In this document: positions 24,496-36,937 of the stretch, piece after piece | How positions within the stretch are numbered: the first letter of the stretch is position 1 | How the letters are laid out: the number at the start of each line of letters is the position of its first letter | DNA from: Ectocarpus siliculosus | Taxonomy: Eukaryota; Sar; Phaeophyceae; Ectocarpales; Ectocarpaceae | Direction: 5' to 3' | Assembly (NCBI GenBank): GCA_000310025.1 | Contig: FN649736.1 | Span: 863,238 to 927,237, forward strand | Length of the DNA stretch: 64,000 nt | Made by a program: the position numbers and the translations under genes | Notes under the pieces: model-generated | What the model was told of the DNA's origin: nothing | Seen by the model: the letters and a program-made list of their open reading frames with translations, nothing else | The model's database searches: none

Positions 24496-27300
24496 ATAAA
24501 AATCGAGCCATCTTTTTTTTTTTTCCATACTAATAACAAGAAATGTATCACGTCACGACGACCATCCTGTGAGTATACATATATAACATGTAACGCCATA
24601 GTCTACGAACATCTCTACCACACGCATGTATATGTACTTTGAAGTTGTAAATTGATGTGTCGTGGTATGCGTATCAGGAGGGCAAAAATCCACAGCCAGT
24701 AAGCACTCGTCCCACAGCAGTAGTACTGATGCTATACTGCTCTATAATCTGCCAGAGGAAACAAAAAGAGGACCCCCGACGGGGTGGCGGTGGAGGATAT
24801 TCACCCCTCGATGGATGCACGCTATTGGCTGCTGATTTCTGGTTCCGACCCGTATGCATAGCATGTTCCGCAGTACACCTTCTAGACAGAATCTTTAATT
24901 GCTATCCGGCCGCAACCCTCTCCCCCGCTTGGCGCCGGGATCGAAAGGGAGACTCACTACAGCAGTAGGGTGCTTGGTGTTATGTCATGCGGAGACGTGC
25001 TTGCTTGGTTGTCGCGTTTGGCGAGGGTGAGGTGCACCACGTCAGCAGCTTATTGCCGAATCTATGAATGGCCTGCACGTCAATAAACCGGGCCGTAATT
25101 GGTGGAATCATCGTAGATATCGGAGACGCGGCTTTCTGCCCTCGCTAGCGCTGAACGCACGCCGCCTCGAGAGCACACGGCACGCTCGGAGGGCCCTCGC
25201 AACGCAGGGCTATAGGTAGGTGTAAGTCCCACTGTGTGGCGAGGTCTACGGGTGGAGAAACCGCAAAAACAAAGGACTCTAGGCTCACGAGAGCATCAGG
25301 ATTGAAAATGCTGCAATCTCGTGAGCTCTCAGCCCCGAGGAAATCCGTTTATAGGTATATAACGCACTCCTCTCTGTTTGATGGTTTTATTTCTGGTGCT
25401 GCAATCCTTCGTCGATAATTTTGTTGATTTCCCCTACCATGTTTGCGTGACCTGCTTAATACAATGGTTTTGCTGAAGGGCTCGCTGCCATGGAGGAGTA
25501 CGACGAGTGCTTCGATGCTTCCGGCCCGCAGGCCTTGCGGCAGCACAAACACGGCGGTTACAAACACCTTAGGAGGGCTTGGAGAACCGCCTGTGGCTGA
25601 ACCACTTGCACCGGTTGTAGCCTCACCGCCGGGAGGAGCCATGCCACTAGCACCACTGGCATGTGACCCCGTGGCAGTGCTTCCCGCCGCCGAGCGTGAG
25701 CGCGAGAGAGGGGGAGGGGTGCCAGAGGGGGAGGTCCATACCTGTTGCTACTGATGCCGGAACCGGGGCGGGGGGGCAAGGGGTGCGCACCGTTTTGGTG
25801 CTGGTGCTGGATTCGGGGTTGGAGTTGGGGCTGGGGCGAGGGGCGGGTATTGGGAACAAGGGCGGGGTCGTGCGGCGGTGCGAGTGCCCCGTTTAATGGG
25901 CGTTGAATAAAGGAGCGGTCGAGCGGCCGTGCGGGTAGTCTGTTTAATGGGCATTGATGTTGCCGACGCAGCACGGCGAGGCCTACAGCGCAGGTGTGCG
26001 GTCATGTAGAGTATCGCTCTATTTTTCCAATTACAGTACGCCGGACTCCTCAGCAGGGCGTCTCTCAGCTTCTAAGTACTCTGTTCCGTCGGTGACTCAC
26101 CGCCTGTCGGGAATCCTGTCCCCGTGCGACACGCGCATATTTTTGATCCTTGTCTCTGCAAGGTGCGGTTCTTCCTCATCGACGTAGCAAAGCAACCCCT
26201 GGGCAAGGCACGGGGATCCAGCGGTTTAATTCCCAAATTGGCACAACGACTGATGAGGCCATTACCAACAATGGCGATATCGAGGCGCGAAATGCCTCCC
26301 TTCACTAGGAGTAGGTGTCCATCACCCACTCCGCTTGGAATCCGAGGGGTGAAACGTGCAAGCGTCCCAACAATGGACCCGGTGAATACGAAGCTCTACA
26401 GTAGAGTTTGTTGTTGTTGTTGTTTCTCGCATTAGCTCTATGGTCCACAAAAATGGGGAGCTCGTGGTCGGAAAAACCCGGCACATACGACGCCGCGGGG
26501 AAACAAAACCAAAATAGGGTACAAACCACGCGGTCGAGAAAAGAACAGCTACCGCACCGGTCGAGAAAAGAGCCCTAGAAGACCGATCAAAATTGTGCGA
26601 CCTTGAAACAATGAAGGACTGGGAGTTGACCCTGGAGGATTGTGTACAGGAATGAGGGACGAACGACCTTAACTTCGTTATCGCATGTATGCCTGGCTGG
26701 CAATGAACGGTGGTGTTTGTTGGTGGGGGTGAACAGTTGCCGCACACGTTCCGTTGCATACATTGTACTGTTGTTGCGCAAGTCGATTTACATTGTCACA
26801 TTCGCATGTTGATGTGGACGACGTAGCGAAAGTAACAGCAGCACATGTATGCGCATGTATGCGCTGTTTTTCTTCGCATGTGGCGTGACTCCTCTAGGCG
26901 GTTTCGCTTTTTTGTATGTCTTGTTTTGGGGTAGCGTGTGGCCACAGAAGATCGTATTGTTGACGTTGTCTTTGGGGCAATTGGTCATTTGTCTTTGGAG
27001 ATAGAGTACAGATGTGTCGGAGGAGGACATAGCCGGCGTCATACGGCTTTAGAACAGTCTTTATACCATAGGCGCGGGACACACGTGCGTGAGTGAGGTT
27101 CAGTCGATTCCCTCTCGCAAATTATCGCCGCTCCTTGTTTCGTGTTTCACGCATATTATTTGAAAATTGTCTCATATGTACGATTACCGACACACACCAG
27201 AGATGGAAAAAAGAGAAGGAGACAACTCGAAATAAATGCTGTGTCGTACTGGCAACATGCATGCCTTGAACAAGAACGTTTGGTCATCTCACTAATGCCT
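24496..27300. other. Non-coding or unrecognised sequence
   Basis: No supported gene. Open frames at 25349-25642 (minus) and 26072-26329 (minus) have ordinary-looking amino acid composition but no recognised domain. A short diverged duplication ending GTTTAATGGGCRTTG occurs near 25890 and 25950. A (GTT)n run lies at about 26405-26422. Confidence 0.4.
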
Positions 27301-27333
27301 TGATTCCTGTGTGCCCTGCCCTGCATTTCGTTG

Positions 27334-27617
27334 CAGCTCTTCCACGAGTGGAAGCAGACGCAGAATCAAGGTTCGGGGGCCAAGGAGGAGGACTTGCCTT
27401 ACACGGGTGACTACAACGCCGACGGGGATCCCAGCTGCTCATGTCGCAGAAGGACCAGTCCGTCGGCTAGACGTACATCGAACAAGCGCCGGCAGCGAGG
27501 CCCACCCTACCGCTACCAGCGGCCGCAAAATTAACGGCGGCCGCCCTTGGTACTCAGTTCGACGTCCCTTCCTCCTGCATGGGCGAGAGTTTCCCGCGGG
27601 CCCCCCATATTCGCAAC
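27334..27617 (+). CDS. Exon-like segment, unrecognised
   Basis: A candidate acceptor (TTTCGTTGCAG) precedes 27334 and a strong donor (GTAAGT) follows 27617. One frame is open across the whole segment and is basic and Arg-rich; a second frame is open for 66 codons. A possible next acceptor (CCTTTCAG) ends at 27734. I do not recognise the product. It may be chance splice motifs in repeat-derived sequence. Confidence 0.22.
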
Positions 27618-27909
27618 GTAAGTATTGCGAGGAATCCTTGTCCGTTCGTTCCTACTCCACCCCGCCCACCCCCCCCTTCCCCATGCACAAACTCAACAAA
27701 TTGCGTCCACGCCCTCACTCATGGACCTTTCAGAAGGACAATTTACGGCTGTTTTCGAAGCAGTCCCTGGCGCCCCCATACTTCTGAGGAAACCCGTGCA
27801 TCATACCGCATGAGGATACGCCCCACTACGGGCGGGCTGTAAGACAACAACGCGACCCTTTCATCAGGTGTGGTACCATGAAATCGTGCTAGCACGGATC
27901 CAAATAAAA

Positions 27910-27942
27910 GGAGAGGGGGGAGGGGGGAGGGGGGAGGGCTGG
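27910..27942 (+). repeat. G-rich run, potential G-quadruplex
   Basis: Four tracts of five to six G are separated by single A (GGGGGGA units), followed by GGG. The spacing fits a stable intramolecular quadruplex on the plus strand. Confidence 0.6.
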
Positions 27943-28120
27943 CATGTCTATTACTAGATAGGGCAGGGTAATGAGCCGCGGGGTAGCCGACTCAATACCT
28001 TGCATCTGCGATGCTATTGTGGCGTGCAGTCAATCATATTGAATTTTGAATCATCATAGTCATCCAATAACAAGAAATGTTCCTGTAACGAAGGCCGTCG
28101 GCGTACGCATTGAGCAGTAC

Positions 28121-28335
28121 CGTAGGTGACATAAAATACCACACCCCCTGGACCAATGTCAAATCTCGGTTGCTCCACACCACAAAGAGTGGCGGTGCCG
28201 ATATTGGTGATGTGGGAACCGTCCTGTCGAGAGCTTTCCGACATCGTTTCGCTGGGTTCACGTATCCTCTTCGTCGTGGAGTACTCGAGCTTTAATAATC
28301 GGTACAGGGGGTGTGGTATCTTGTGTCACCTGCGG
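28121..28335. mobile_element. Small inverted-repeat (MITE-like) element
   Basis: The left arm 28121-28165 and right arm 28291-28335 are inverted copies. Shared text includes AGGTGACA, ATACCACACCCCCTG and ACC(A/G)AT, with a few mismatches. The spacer of about 125 bp has no recognised content. Target duplication could not be defined. Confidence 0.5.
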
Positions 28336-28377
28336 TGTACACGTCATACATATGCATACGTTCCCCCACCGCTTTGG

Positions 28378-28925
28378 GTTTTCGATGGTTTCGCTTCACA
28401 GAGTGACGCAACAGCAATTGCAAAGCTATTCCCCGCGAGCGGTGTGTGTGCAACGTCTTGTGTGGCGGGCGATAGAGGAAACGGGGACATAGGGCCCACG
28501 GAAGCTGAGGTGGCGAGAGTTGGCAAGATGCATGCATGCGAAAAATAACACCCGCGGCCAACAAAAGAAAGACTTATTTTCCCCGTGGCACTGGTTTGTT
28601 TCCAGGTGACCCCTCCCCACACACCAAAGCAGCAGCAATAACAAAGGTATCCGCCACGAGCTGTGTCAATGCTCCGTCTTGTGTGGTATTGATACAGACA
28701 ACAAGGATGTAGGACGTTCAGAAATCGGAAGCGCGAGAGTCTGGGACAGCCTGAAAGAAACACGCTCAGATCAGTTTAGTACGTAGCTATTTCGCCCCCG
28801 GTGCAGGGAGGTTGGTTTTACGACGACCACTCCCCACACACCGAATCCACAGCAATGACAACGGCATCTGACACGAGCCGTGTGTATTGCTCTCTTCGCC
28901 CGCCAGAGCTGTCTTGCCCCTCCCA
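28378..28925 (+). repeat. Degenerate tandem repeat, about three units of 230 bp
   Basis: Units beginning near 28378, 28606 and 28835 share ACAGCAATNACAA, a CGAGC.GTGTG block and CTCCCCACACACC (last two units). Divergence is high. Confidence 0.45.
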
Positions 28926-29809
28926 GCGACGTTGCGTTTAGGAGTGCTTCCCCTGCTGTTCCAACTGCGACACTGCCGTGTGTCTGTGGGAGATCTACGT
29001 TTGCTTTGCCTTGCATTTCCTCTACAACGCCCCGGGGATCGGGGTGAGTATCTCCTACGGATGCCCCCGAAACACAGCCATCTGCTATCGGAGCACGACC
29101 TAACCGGTGTGGGGAAGAGCGCCCTATTTTTCTGCTTCAGAAGCCAGCAGATCGTGAATCCGTGCTCTATTGACCTCGTTCTAGATGAAAAGGAGCTACA
29201 TTTGGCGGTCGCTTAAAGAAACTTGGGCCACTGTTAGGTAGAGCTTGTTTTTTCCTTCCTGGACGGAGGGAAAAGAACTGTCGCGCTTCGCGCTCCGCGG
29301 CTCCTTACAACAACCCACTGTAAAACCCCGCGGTTTGAAGCAAGAATGTTTTCATTGGGGACCAAAAAAAAAAAAAAAAAAAAAAAGATGAATGAGGAGG
29401 CGTGATGAGAGAATGAGAAACTGTTTGCGGAAGCCGGCGATCCACGGGGCCCCAGCCGGCCACGGGTCGGGTAGAGGCAGGTGTTGAGAACCTCGACGCA
29501 CCAAACGACGCACGCAGGTCGGGCACGACGAGATGTACTTTGTACGCGTGCATCACACAGAGACACATCACACAGTGATTCACACAACAAATAGCGACAA
29601 CTTTCCTTTTCGTGCACGATATTTACGATAGCCGGTAGGTTTAAGTGCTGGCGGTGAATCTTTGACATCTCTGAACCTTGCCCTTTCTTGGCTTGGACTT
29701 TGGTCGACAAGGGGCGCTTGGTTCGCTAGATAGTTAATATTTCGCTACATGATCGAGAACGGTCAGGCGGACATCAAGGCATGACCAAAAAGGTATGACA
29801 TACAATATG

Positions 29810-30860
29810 ACAGGTGGGCTCAGCGGCAGATGATTTTCTGCGAGAGCGAGCACGACGCGTAGCGAAAATTCATACCGGTTCCGTTGGAGATGACGGAAAT
29901 AGCGAGCGACACGTTCAGCGCCCAGCTGTCGACCTAGTGCAGGACGTTTTACAGCACGAACAACCTCCCGTCACGCCGGACCGGTATGGCGCCAAGAAGA
30001 TTTCGTCCCAGGACACATCTCGTACCATATACAGTTTTGGCAGGACGAGATTCGGACAGTCTGCGACGACGAAGAGCGGGCTATGTACCTCAGATGGTTA
30101 CGAGGTGTGGATATCAGAGAATTTATTGACACGGATGCGGAAGGGGAATTTCAAGGACAGAAGTACAAAGGTTCGGACTTGACGCCCGTGGAGCTACCGA
30201 ACCATGTGCCAGCGGCGTTCGCAGGTTTTGTCGATGAGCAGGTGGACAAGTACGTGCAGAGCGGAGTGGTAGCGCCGTGGGAGGAAGGAGCCGACGTTTC
30301 AGAACACCCCAAACCGCACATGGTGATGCCGCTAGGAGTGGACGAGTCCAAACCACGAGCATTCTTAGACGCACGTTGGCTAAACTTGATGGGTAGAAAA
30401 ATTCCTTTCAAGATGGACGCGGTAGGAAAGGTAGCATACAGATGACGTGTGACCACAAGTCGTGTTTTCACCATGAACCGCTGGCGAAGGAATCATGGCA
30501 GTACTTTGGCTTCAAGTGGGTGGCAGACACTTCGTGTTTACGACCCTATGCTTCGGGTGGTGCTCTTCGCCATATATTTACCACTCTCTTTCGGCGGTGG
30601 TGTCGAGGTACTTAAGGACAAAAGGCATTCCAGTACTCACGTGGATCGATGATTTTTATTTCACGAACTTCCGTTCCACTCGCGGATAGGAGCCAGTGCG
30701 GCAGAAGCAGGCAGCCAGGGTGGCAGGATACTTGGTCATGACCGTGTTTTACAAGGCGGGGTACTTTATGTCCATACCCAAATGTGAGCTCGAAGCAACC
30801 AACAGACTGATCTATCTAGGAGTGGTGTGTGATTCAAAGGAGCAGAAGTTCTTTAACCAT
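29810..30860 (+). pseudogene. DIRS/Ngaro-like reverse transcriptase fossil
   Basis: Translated pieces contain an upstream RT block (PHMVMPLGVDESKPR..LDARWLN), a palm-like segment (PVLTWIDDFYF, with WIDD in the position of YxDD) and a following GYFMSIPKC..YLGVVCDS block. This order resembles RTs of tyrosine-recombinase retrotransposons (DIRS, Ngaro). The copy is broken, with several breaks, and I see no terminal repeats or recombinase, so it is an old fragment. Another RT lineage is possible. Confidence 0.55.
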
Positions 30861-32294
30861 TACACATCGATTCGTATACCTTGCGCGTGTTCTATCCTGT
30901 CCCCCTGACGTAGGGTAGGTGATGGTTGTGTCGTCCATCATGGTTGTATGCAGTCCAACTCTATTTCGCGAGCACTGCGACAACGTTGGGTTGTTCTTTG
31001 GATACTTCCGACCCCATTCTTTAGAGTGACCTTGCCAGTGTGGTGCCAATGGAAGGAATTTACAGTGCTTATTAATGCTGATTTGTCGTTCCAACCACTT
31101 TTCGTGTCATGTCGATCAAAGGTATGTGGTTCTTGGTAGTTTATAACAATAGAAATAGTTTCCCGACCTAAGGGGGGGGTTCGGGGGTCCCCAAAAATCT
31201 ATATCACCCCCGCGGGGGCGACTATTGCTCAAACGCCTATGGAAAACCAGCGGATGATGAATCTACTTCTATATCCCCGCTTTTCGTCCTGTCTCCTGTT
31301 GGCAGATGGACGTACCCATGCAGGTTGAGCCCACGGCTTCTACGTTCCTGCCACCGACACCACCAGTCCTGGCTGAGGCAGCCGCGCAACCAGTAACTAC
31401 GCCGCCGACCCCACCTGCCCCGCCATGTGATAATTCCCGATTTTTTTTCATCGCTTGGAATTCCCCGCTACCCCCACCTCCTCGCCGAGCGTTGAGCTTA
31501 CCGTGCATGTACATGTTGATAGCGAGCAATCTCGACCGACCCGCCCCGTGAACGTAGTCACTTCAAGTGTAGATGTTTCTGGAGACTTGCTGAAAACCTT
31601 GTCATTACATGCAACCTAGGCAAATCAAAGCCCCTGTCGTGTGGTAATGAGTCGTGTACCTGGTGACTACGTTGAGCATGACTTGTTTGCACCACCTTGG
31701 AATGTTTGATCTTTGACGCAAACCCGCCCAGGGTAAGACGAAGTGAAATTTATACACCGAGGTGTGCTACCCCCCCCGCCTGATATTGTGGTATACGCAG
31801 ATAGGCAGGGTTTCGTGCACCCTACAAAGGTTACCGCATGCAAGAGAGGCAGCGTGCACGCACAGAGGAGAGAGGGAGAGAGAGAGATATATATATGTCC
31901 GGTTGTACCACTATTTTATTCCGTTCATGTCCACACATTATGTACGAAATGTCGATCACCACTGCTTGATACTTTGCCGTTCATTGCCGGATTGTACTTT
32001 CCAGCAGCAGTGCAACACATTGTAGGTTTGGGTCGGCACCACGAGCGCTGGGGGACCCCCCCCCCTCCTCAAAGGGCCCCTGTCCTTCTTATTTTAAAGC
32101 AGTCCGTCCTACGCTGCGTTACAGAACAGGAGCATAGACGGGGGCGGTTAACCCTCACCCAACCCCCCCCGCGAGGGGCCGCGGCGCTAGCTTGCGCCTT
32201 AAAAGGTTAAACCCGGACCTAAGCATCAAGGTATGCTGTCGGTGAAAGATATTCCCCTGCACTTCGTGCCCGAACACACGTCTATTGTCTACAG
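30861..32294. other. Non-coding or unrecognised sequence
   Basis: An open, Pro-rich stretch begins ATGGACGTACCC at 31306, right after a good acceptor (CTGTTGGCAG). It has no recognised domain and ends in low-complexity coding. A GA/TA microsatellite lies at about 31868-31896. Confidence 0.35.
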
Positions 32295-33357
32295 CGGACC
32301 CGGAATTGGACGAGTATGATGCCTTCATCGAAGCCAAGGGGGCGGATCGCAATCCCACCATAGGCACGCTCATCAAATTCGCGGATGCACGCGAGCGTAT
32401 GAAGGCCTCGAGACTGGGTGGTCTTGGTCGTATCTCCCTGGCTGTCACCAACGCCCACGAAGGGTGCTCCGGGGTAGCGTCCACAAGGTACGCGTACCGT
32501 AGTTACCTCTGTCATTGACCCGCGGGGGGGATCGGGTGTTTCTATAAAATACACACAGCCCGGGGCTGGGTTAAACACAGCGGTAGAGGGGCCGAAATTC
32601 GCCGGAGCCGTTGTTTCTTTTGGGCTGTGATGCACCTCATATCGAGCATGAGGTGAGTGTCTGGTGCACATGTGTACCACGAAATGTCGGCAATACAAAT
32701 AAAGCACAACTAAGGGCCGTTTGCCGGGGCTCGTACTCAGTCGACCCTCATAACCACTGTGCGAAGGGCAGTGCTAACGGAATGTCCGCGCGTGACTTGC
32801 CAGCTTTAACCCTCGCCCGCATCACAATAAAACGTGTACATTGTGAAGCCCCAGTGGGCTCTCCATAATCGCGACTGTGGATACGTATTACCGAGTGCGG
32901 GAAATACGCTTCGAATGAAATTACGCCGTTCCCCTACAACCTCAGGCTCCCCACCCTACACGAGTACTGTAGGACGGAAGGGGGGTGGGGGGGCACGAGC
33001 GGGAATTATGTGAAGCCCGGTGCAACTTATTGTCTGGTGTATTGACAATTTATTGCAGGTTGCTACTCCCAAAGGGGCCTAAACCTCACCGATAGGCCCG
33101 TGTTCCAGTACAATCGATTTGACAGGTAAGAGGAACAAAGCAGCAAACTTGGGACCTTCTCACCCACGCTTGCCTTGCACGTTCAAATGTTGTCGGATAC
33201 AACCAGGTGGTTGAATGAGCTGAAAGTCTACCGCGAATGTCACGCGTACCGAAGCACGACGTACCCCGAAGATGGCATGAACTCCTTCGGGGGTTCGTGG
33301 TTTTCCTTGTGCGAGTTGGTTGCTTCCTTTTCAACTGGTTGGTGGTGCGTTGAATGA
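32295..33357 (+). CDS. Possible multi-exon host gene, unrecognised
   Basis: Four segments have splice-like borders: 32295-32487 (acidic, begins DPELDEYDAFIEAKG), 32581-32652, 33059-33125 and 33207-33357. The first pair is phase-compatible. The last pair is phase-compatible across an 81-bp GTAAG..CCAG intron and reads NRFD|RWLNELKVYREC before a stop at 33357. The middle join is out of phase, so either an exon is missing or some segments are false. I recognise no domain. It could also be remains of an unknown transposon. Confidence 0.3.
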
Positions 33358-33689
33358 ACTTCTTTGCTTTTCTCTTGGCTGGGTCGGTTTATATTTCATT
33401 CCAATTGGCAACGTGCATGTTGCTTTCATGGCTCGAGGCGGTCTTGTGTTGTAGGCCACCGTTTTCCTACTGGTTGAAACTATTTGACTTAGGTTTTACG
33501 TGCTTCTTTTCTTGCTGCCTCCGGCCCCGTTGAAAGGTGAATGTTTGCCACACAGGATCGGTAACCCAGCTTGATCTACATGTAGAATCCGGATGCCGCC
33601 CTTTAAAAGGGGGATCTCCAGTAAAGTACGTACCATCTCATGGTCACACGCGAGAAGTGTTTATTTATTGACCACCCAAGGAATATGAA
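33358..33689. other. Intergenic, no recognised feature
   Basis: No ORF of note, repeat or RNA gene was seen. Confidence 0.4.
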
Positions 33690-34990
33690 GTGTTCTGCGA
33701 GGGAAGCTGTTGCAGTCTTTCGGTTTGGGGTGAATGTGTCTGGAAGGTGGTGGGAGTTTTACCTTGTTGGGTGCATGATCAGGCTGTGTGCACTGGTTTT
33801 ATGTTTTGGGTGCTCGACACATATTCCACAATGTGGGTAGCCTTATGCAGTTCATCATGAAGTGGATGTTTAGGTGATGATTGTTGTTTGAGTGCTTGAT
33901 GGATACATCGTACAAGGCGTTGCAGCGGCGGTTATTGGCTGCACAGCACAGATGACCCGGGAGAGGTCTGTCTCGATGTTGATGCATTCCTCGGGTGCGC
34001 ATTTTGTGCCGTGAATGAGGGGGTACGCATGTACAGCTTGCCATCCCTTGCCGTTTACTTGAGGCAAGTGGCAATCAGGTACAACTGAAGCAAAGGGGAA
34101 TCCATGCTTGGAGGCGTGCGGGTGGCGAACGAACCCCACAGGGTAAATAAAATGTGGGATACAATATATATAATATATTGTCTACGTTGGGCGTGAAAAA
34201 ACAGAGGTCAACATGATGTGTTCGTTTGTATCAATTGTTGCGTCGAGTAGAGGTACGGAATGCAGTTGAAGAACAACGAAAACTTGTGACGGTATTGGCT
34301 ACACCGACAATTTTGAGGAAAAGTGCGTCCGGGTGTTCGATGCATGAACACACGCCAAAGGTATTACCCACACTGACTACCCGAGGGAGTTGAGGTTTGC
34401 TGGGTACGCTGTTCCAGTCTTTTGGCTTCGGGGTGATGTGTTCGGAAGGCAGTAGGATATTGACGTTGGTGTGGTGGGGATGAAGGCACTGTCCATTAGT
34501 TTCATGTTTTGTGTGCGGAAAAATGCAATTGATCATCATGATGAATGATTGTTTGTGTGCTTGGTGGATGCATGTTGTTATAAGCTGTGTGTTGCTGATG
34601 TTTTTTTTGTTGGACAGCACAGATGACCCAAGAAGAAGTGTCCCTCGATGTTGTTGCAGTTGTTCGGTGTACTGTACATTGCGTGCTTTGAATGTAATGT
34701 GTGGGGGGGTGGCACAAACAAGTGATTCACAGCGGATTCCATGCTTGGAGACGTGCCGATGGCGCTTGAGCTCCACAGGAGGGCCAATGCCAAACGGGAA
34801 ACGTACATATGTATATATGTTGGGCGTGAAAACACGGGGTCATCGGTGAGATTTCCTGTGTTGAGTGAAGGAAAACAATGCAGTTCGAGAAGGAAAACGG
34901 TGACGGTATTGGCTGCACCGACGACCCAAAGGAAAAGCTTGTCCGGGAGTTTGTAGCATTCTATTTGTAGCATTCTATTCTTGAACGTGT
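33690..34990 (+). repeat. Tandem duplication, two units of about 690 bp
   Basis: Unit 1 (about 33690-34345) and unit 2 (about 34385-34990) share, in order, a TTCCAGTCTTTTGG-like block, GTTTNATGTTTTG, ACAGCACAGATGACCC, TCGATGTTG, ATTCCATGCTTGGAG, GTTGGGCGTGAAAA and GACGGTATTGGCT. Divergence is moderate. No reading frame is conserved across both. Confidence 0.65.
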
Positions 34991-35487
34991 CAGGTGCACG
35001 TGCTCACTGGAAATACACCCAAGGCCGATCAAAACACGGGTCAGAGGTGAAGGGAGATGGTTGTTTGAGAACTCTGACGGGGCGGGGGGCAGAGGATACT
35101 CACTCGTATTTTGCTGACAGTAAAATAGTAGAGTAGTCCACTCTTGTGCCTTAGAAAGTGGAGGGGACTGTAGAGCCTGGCATTTCTTCGTCTTTCTTTT
35201 TGAGACTTGGGGAAAGTAAAGGGTACACCAAGTTTGAAAAGGCGGGAAGGGGAAAGAGCTTTTACACCATTTCCCCTGGGTTTCTCGAGAGAGAGTAACC
35301 AAGGGTGTTCAGCGTCAGGCGCTACTTGGTACATACGTGTCTTTAGCCTTTCTGTATGATTGCTAGCGCATGTACTTCGCTAGCCACCAAGAGGGCTTCC
35401 ATGTAATCATCTTGTCATCATATTGGGTATATTCCTAGCTTTTGTTTCAGCGCCTTCGTCACACAGATGGCTTTCTAGTCATGGACA

Positions 35488-35830
35488 GGCCTATTTTTTT
35501 TATTTTTTTTTGTCTTCACTTCAAATCAGCGCTCACAGCACTATATATTGCCGTTTACTCCAACCCGTGGTCACACAGAAGAGCCCCTCTCTACCGTCCC
35601 CTCCTGCGGTACTTTGCCTTCGATTTTCAATGCGAGAAGAGTTCAGCACTCTCTTCCCTCTGTGTACACACGACCTACTAGCGCTATCCACTGAGAGCCA
35701 AGAGCAGAAGCGAGAGAAAAACTCACTTTGAACGAAAAGCTCGCTTGCGCCGGGATTCGAACCCCTGACCTGACCTTTAGAAGGTTCCGAGTTTACTTAC
35801 TAGACCACCGGTGCGACCGGCTATTGTTGG
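35488..35830 (-). mobile_element. tRNA-derived SINE, copy 1
   Basis: Read on the minus strand, the 5' head (35830-35745) has an A-box-like GGTGGTCTAGTAAG and a B-box GGGTTCGAATCCC at tRNA-like spacing. A body of about 230 bp follows and ends in an A-rich tail (35488-35512). Two further copies (near 50.6-50.9 and 54.05-54.39 kb) share head and body. The cloverleaf is degenerate, so it is not a working tRNA gene. The parent tRNA cannot be named safely. Confidence 0.72.
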
Positions 35831-36469
35831 TTGCAGATAAAAACGGCGTCGCGTTCTATTTGAGGTGATCCACCTGGTTCAAACCATGGCTCCGATGTTC
35901 ACGATCGGAACTTCGTTTTGGGTGGGAAGGTTGATAACTATATGTTGACCTTCTAGCCGCGCTCAAGTGACGCTATCGGTCGGTGTCTGAGGCGTTTCTT
36001 ACTTTTTATATTTTCGCAGTAGATAGTGTTTTTTTGTTGCGCTTTGGTGGCGGCACCGAAAATTCAAGTGGCTCCAAACAACACTTGGAATCGATTTCTT
36101 CGTGGTCTTTTGACCGAGTGGAGACGAGAGAAGCAAGCGAGGGAGAACCGTGGGAACAACGAAAAAAGCATCAGATTTTTCGCCTTACAACTTTGGCTTG
36201 GGGGCAATATGGTGATAATTCAAGGAGGAGTAATTGAGCAATATATTTTCGAAACGACTACAAGGGAAAATAACCATGAGCGCTACATATATATATATAC
36301 AAACGCAAAAATTGCCTGAACGCAACAATTGTTTGGCGACATGTTAGTCATCCGGTTGAAGTCTATGGCGGATTGAATGTACTCCATGTCTCCAGTTCAG
36401 TCCCTCTTCCGCACTGTCTTAACCCTTTTTTTCCTGGTTTTCGACATGTTTATACATGTATTTTTTTTC

Positions 36470-36930
36470 ACTCCACGGAATTTCCATGGAATTCCATGGA
36501 GTACCACAGAGATTCCATGTAGTTCCATGGTATTCTATGGCAACCATGGCAAACCATGAACCTCCACAGAATATTCTATTGCAAATTCCACGGCAAGTAA
36601 GTTCCGTGGCAAATTCCACGGGATATTCCGTGGACTCCACCGCCACGGAACTCCATGGAGATTTGATGGAGCCCCATAGAGTGCCGTGGAATGCCATGAA
36701 GTTCCATGGATTTCCGTGGAACACCATGGACCTCCGTGGAAATCCATGGAACTCCGTGGAACTCCATGGTATTCCATGGAACATTCCGTGGACGTCCATG
36801 GAGATCCATGGAACTCCACGGAATATACTATGGCATTGCATGGCATTCCCTGGAGGTCTACAATTTGTATGGAGGTCCATGGCGTTCCATGGAATATTCC
36901 ATGGAATTCCATGGAATTGCCAAATAATGT
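36470..36930. repeat. Palindromic satellite, CCRTGG every 10 bp
   Basis: About 460 bp are built from a CCRTGGNNNN unit with a mostly exact 10-bp step. I count sixteen perfect CCATGG sites plus many CCGTGG, CCACGG and near variants. The unit is close to self-complementary, so both strands look alike and long frames are open on both strands (rich in His, Gly, Trp, Met). It abuts the 5' junction of a LINE 3' fragment. Confidence 0.8.
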
Positions 36931-36937
36931 AGGGCAC

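Noticed and set aside
25349-25974. Minus-strand Pro/Gln-rich coding region
   Set aside because: Frames change within the segment, composition is low-complexity, and there is no domain or convincing splice border.
29362-29387. Poly-A run as the tail of a processed pseudogene
   Set aside because: No gene-like sequence precedes it on either strand and no target duplication was seen.
35745-35830. Functional tRNA gene at the SINE head
   Set aside because: T-arm and acceptor stems do not pair well, and the same head with a common body recurs at two other sites, which fits a SINE.
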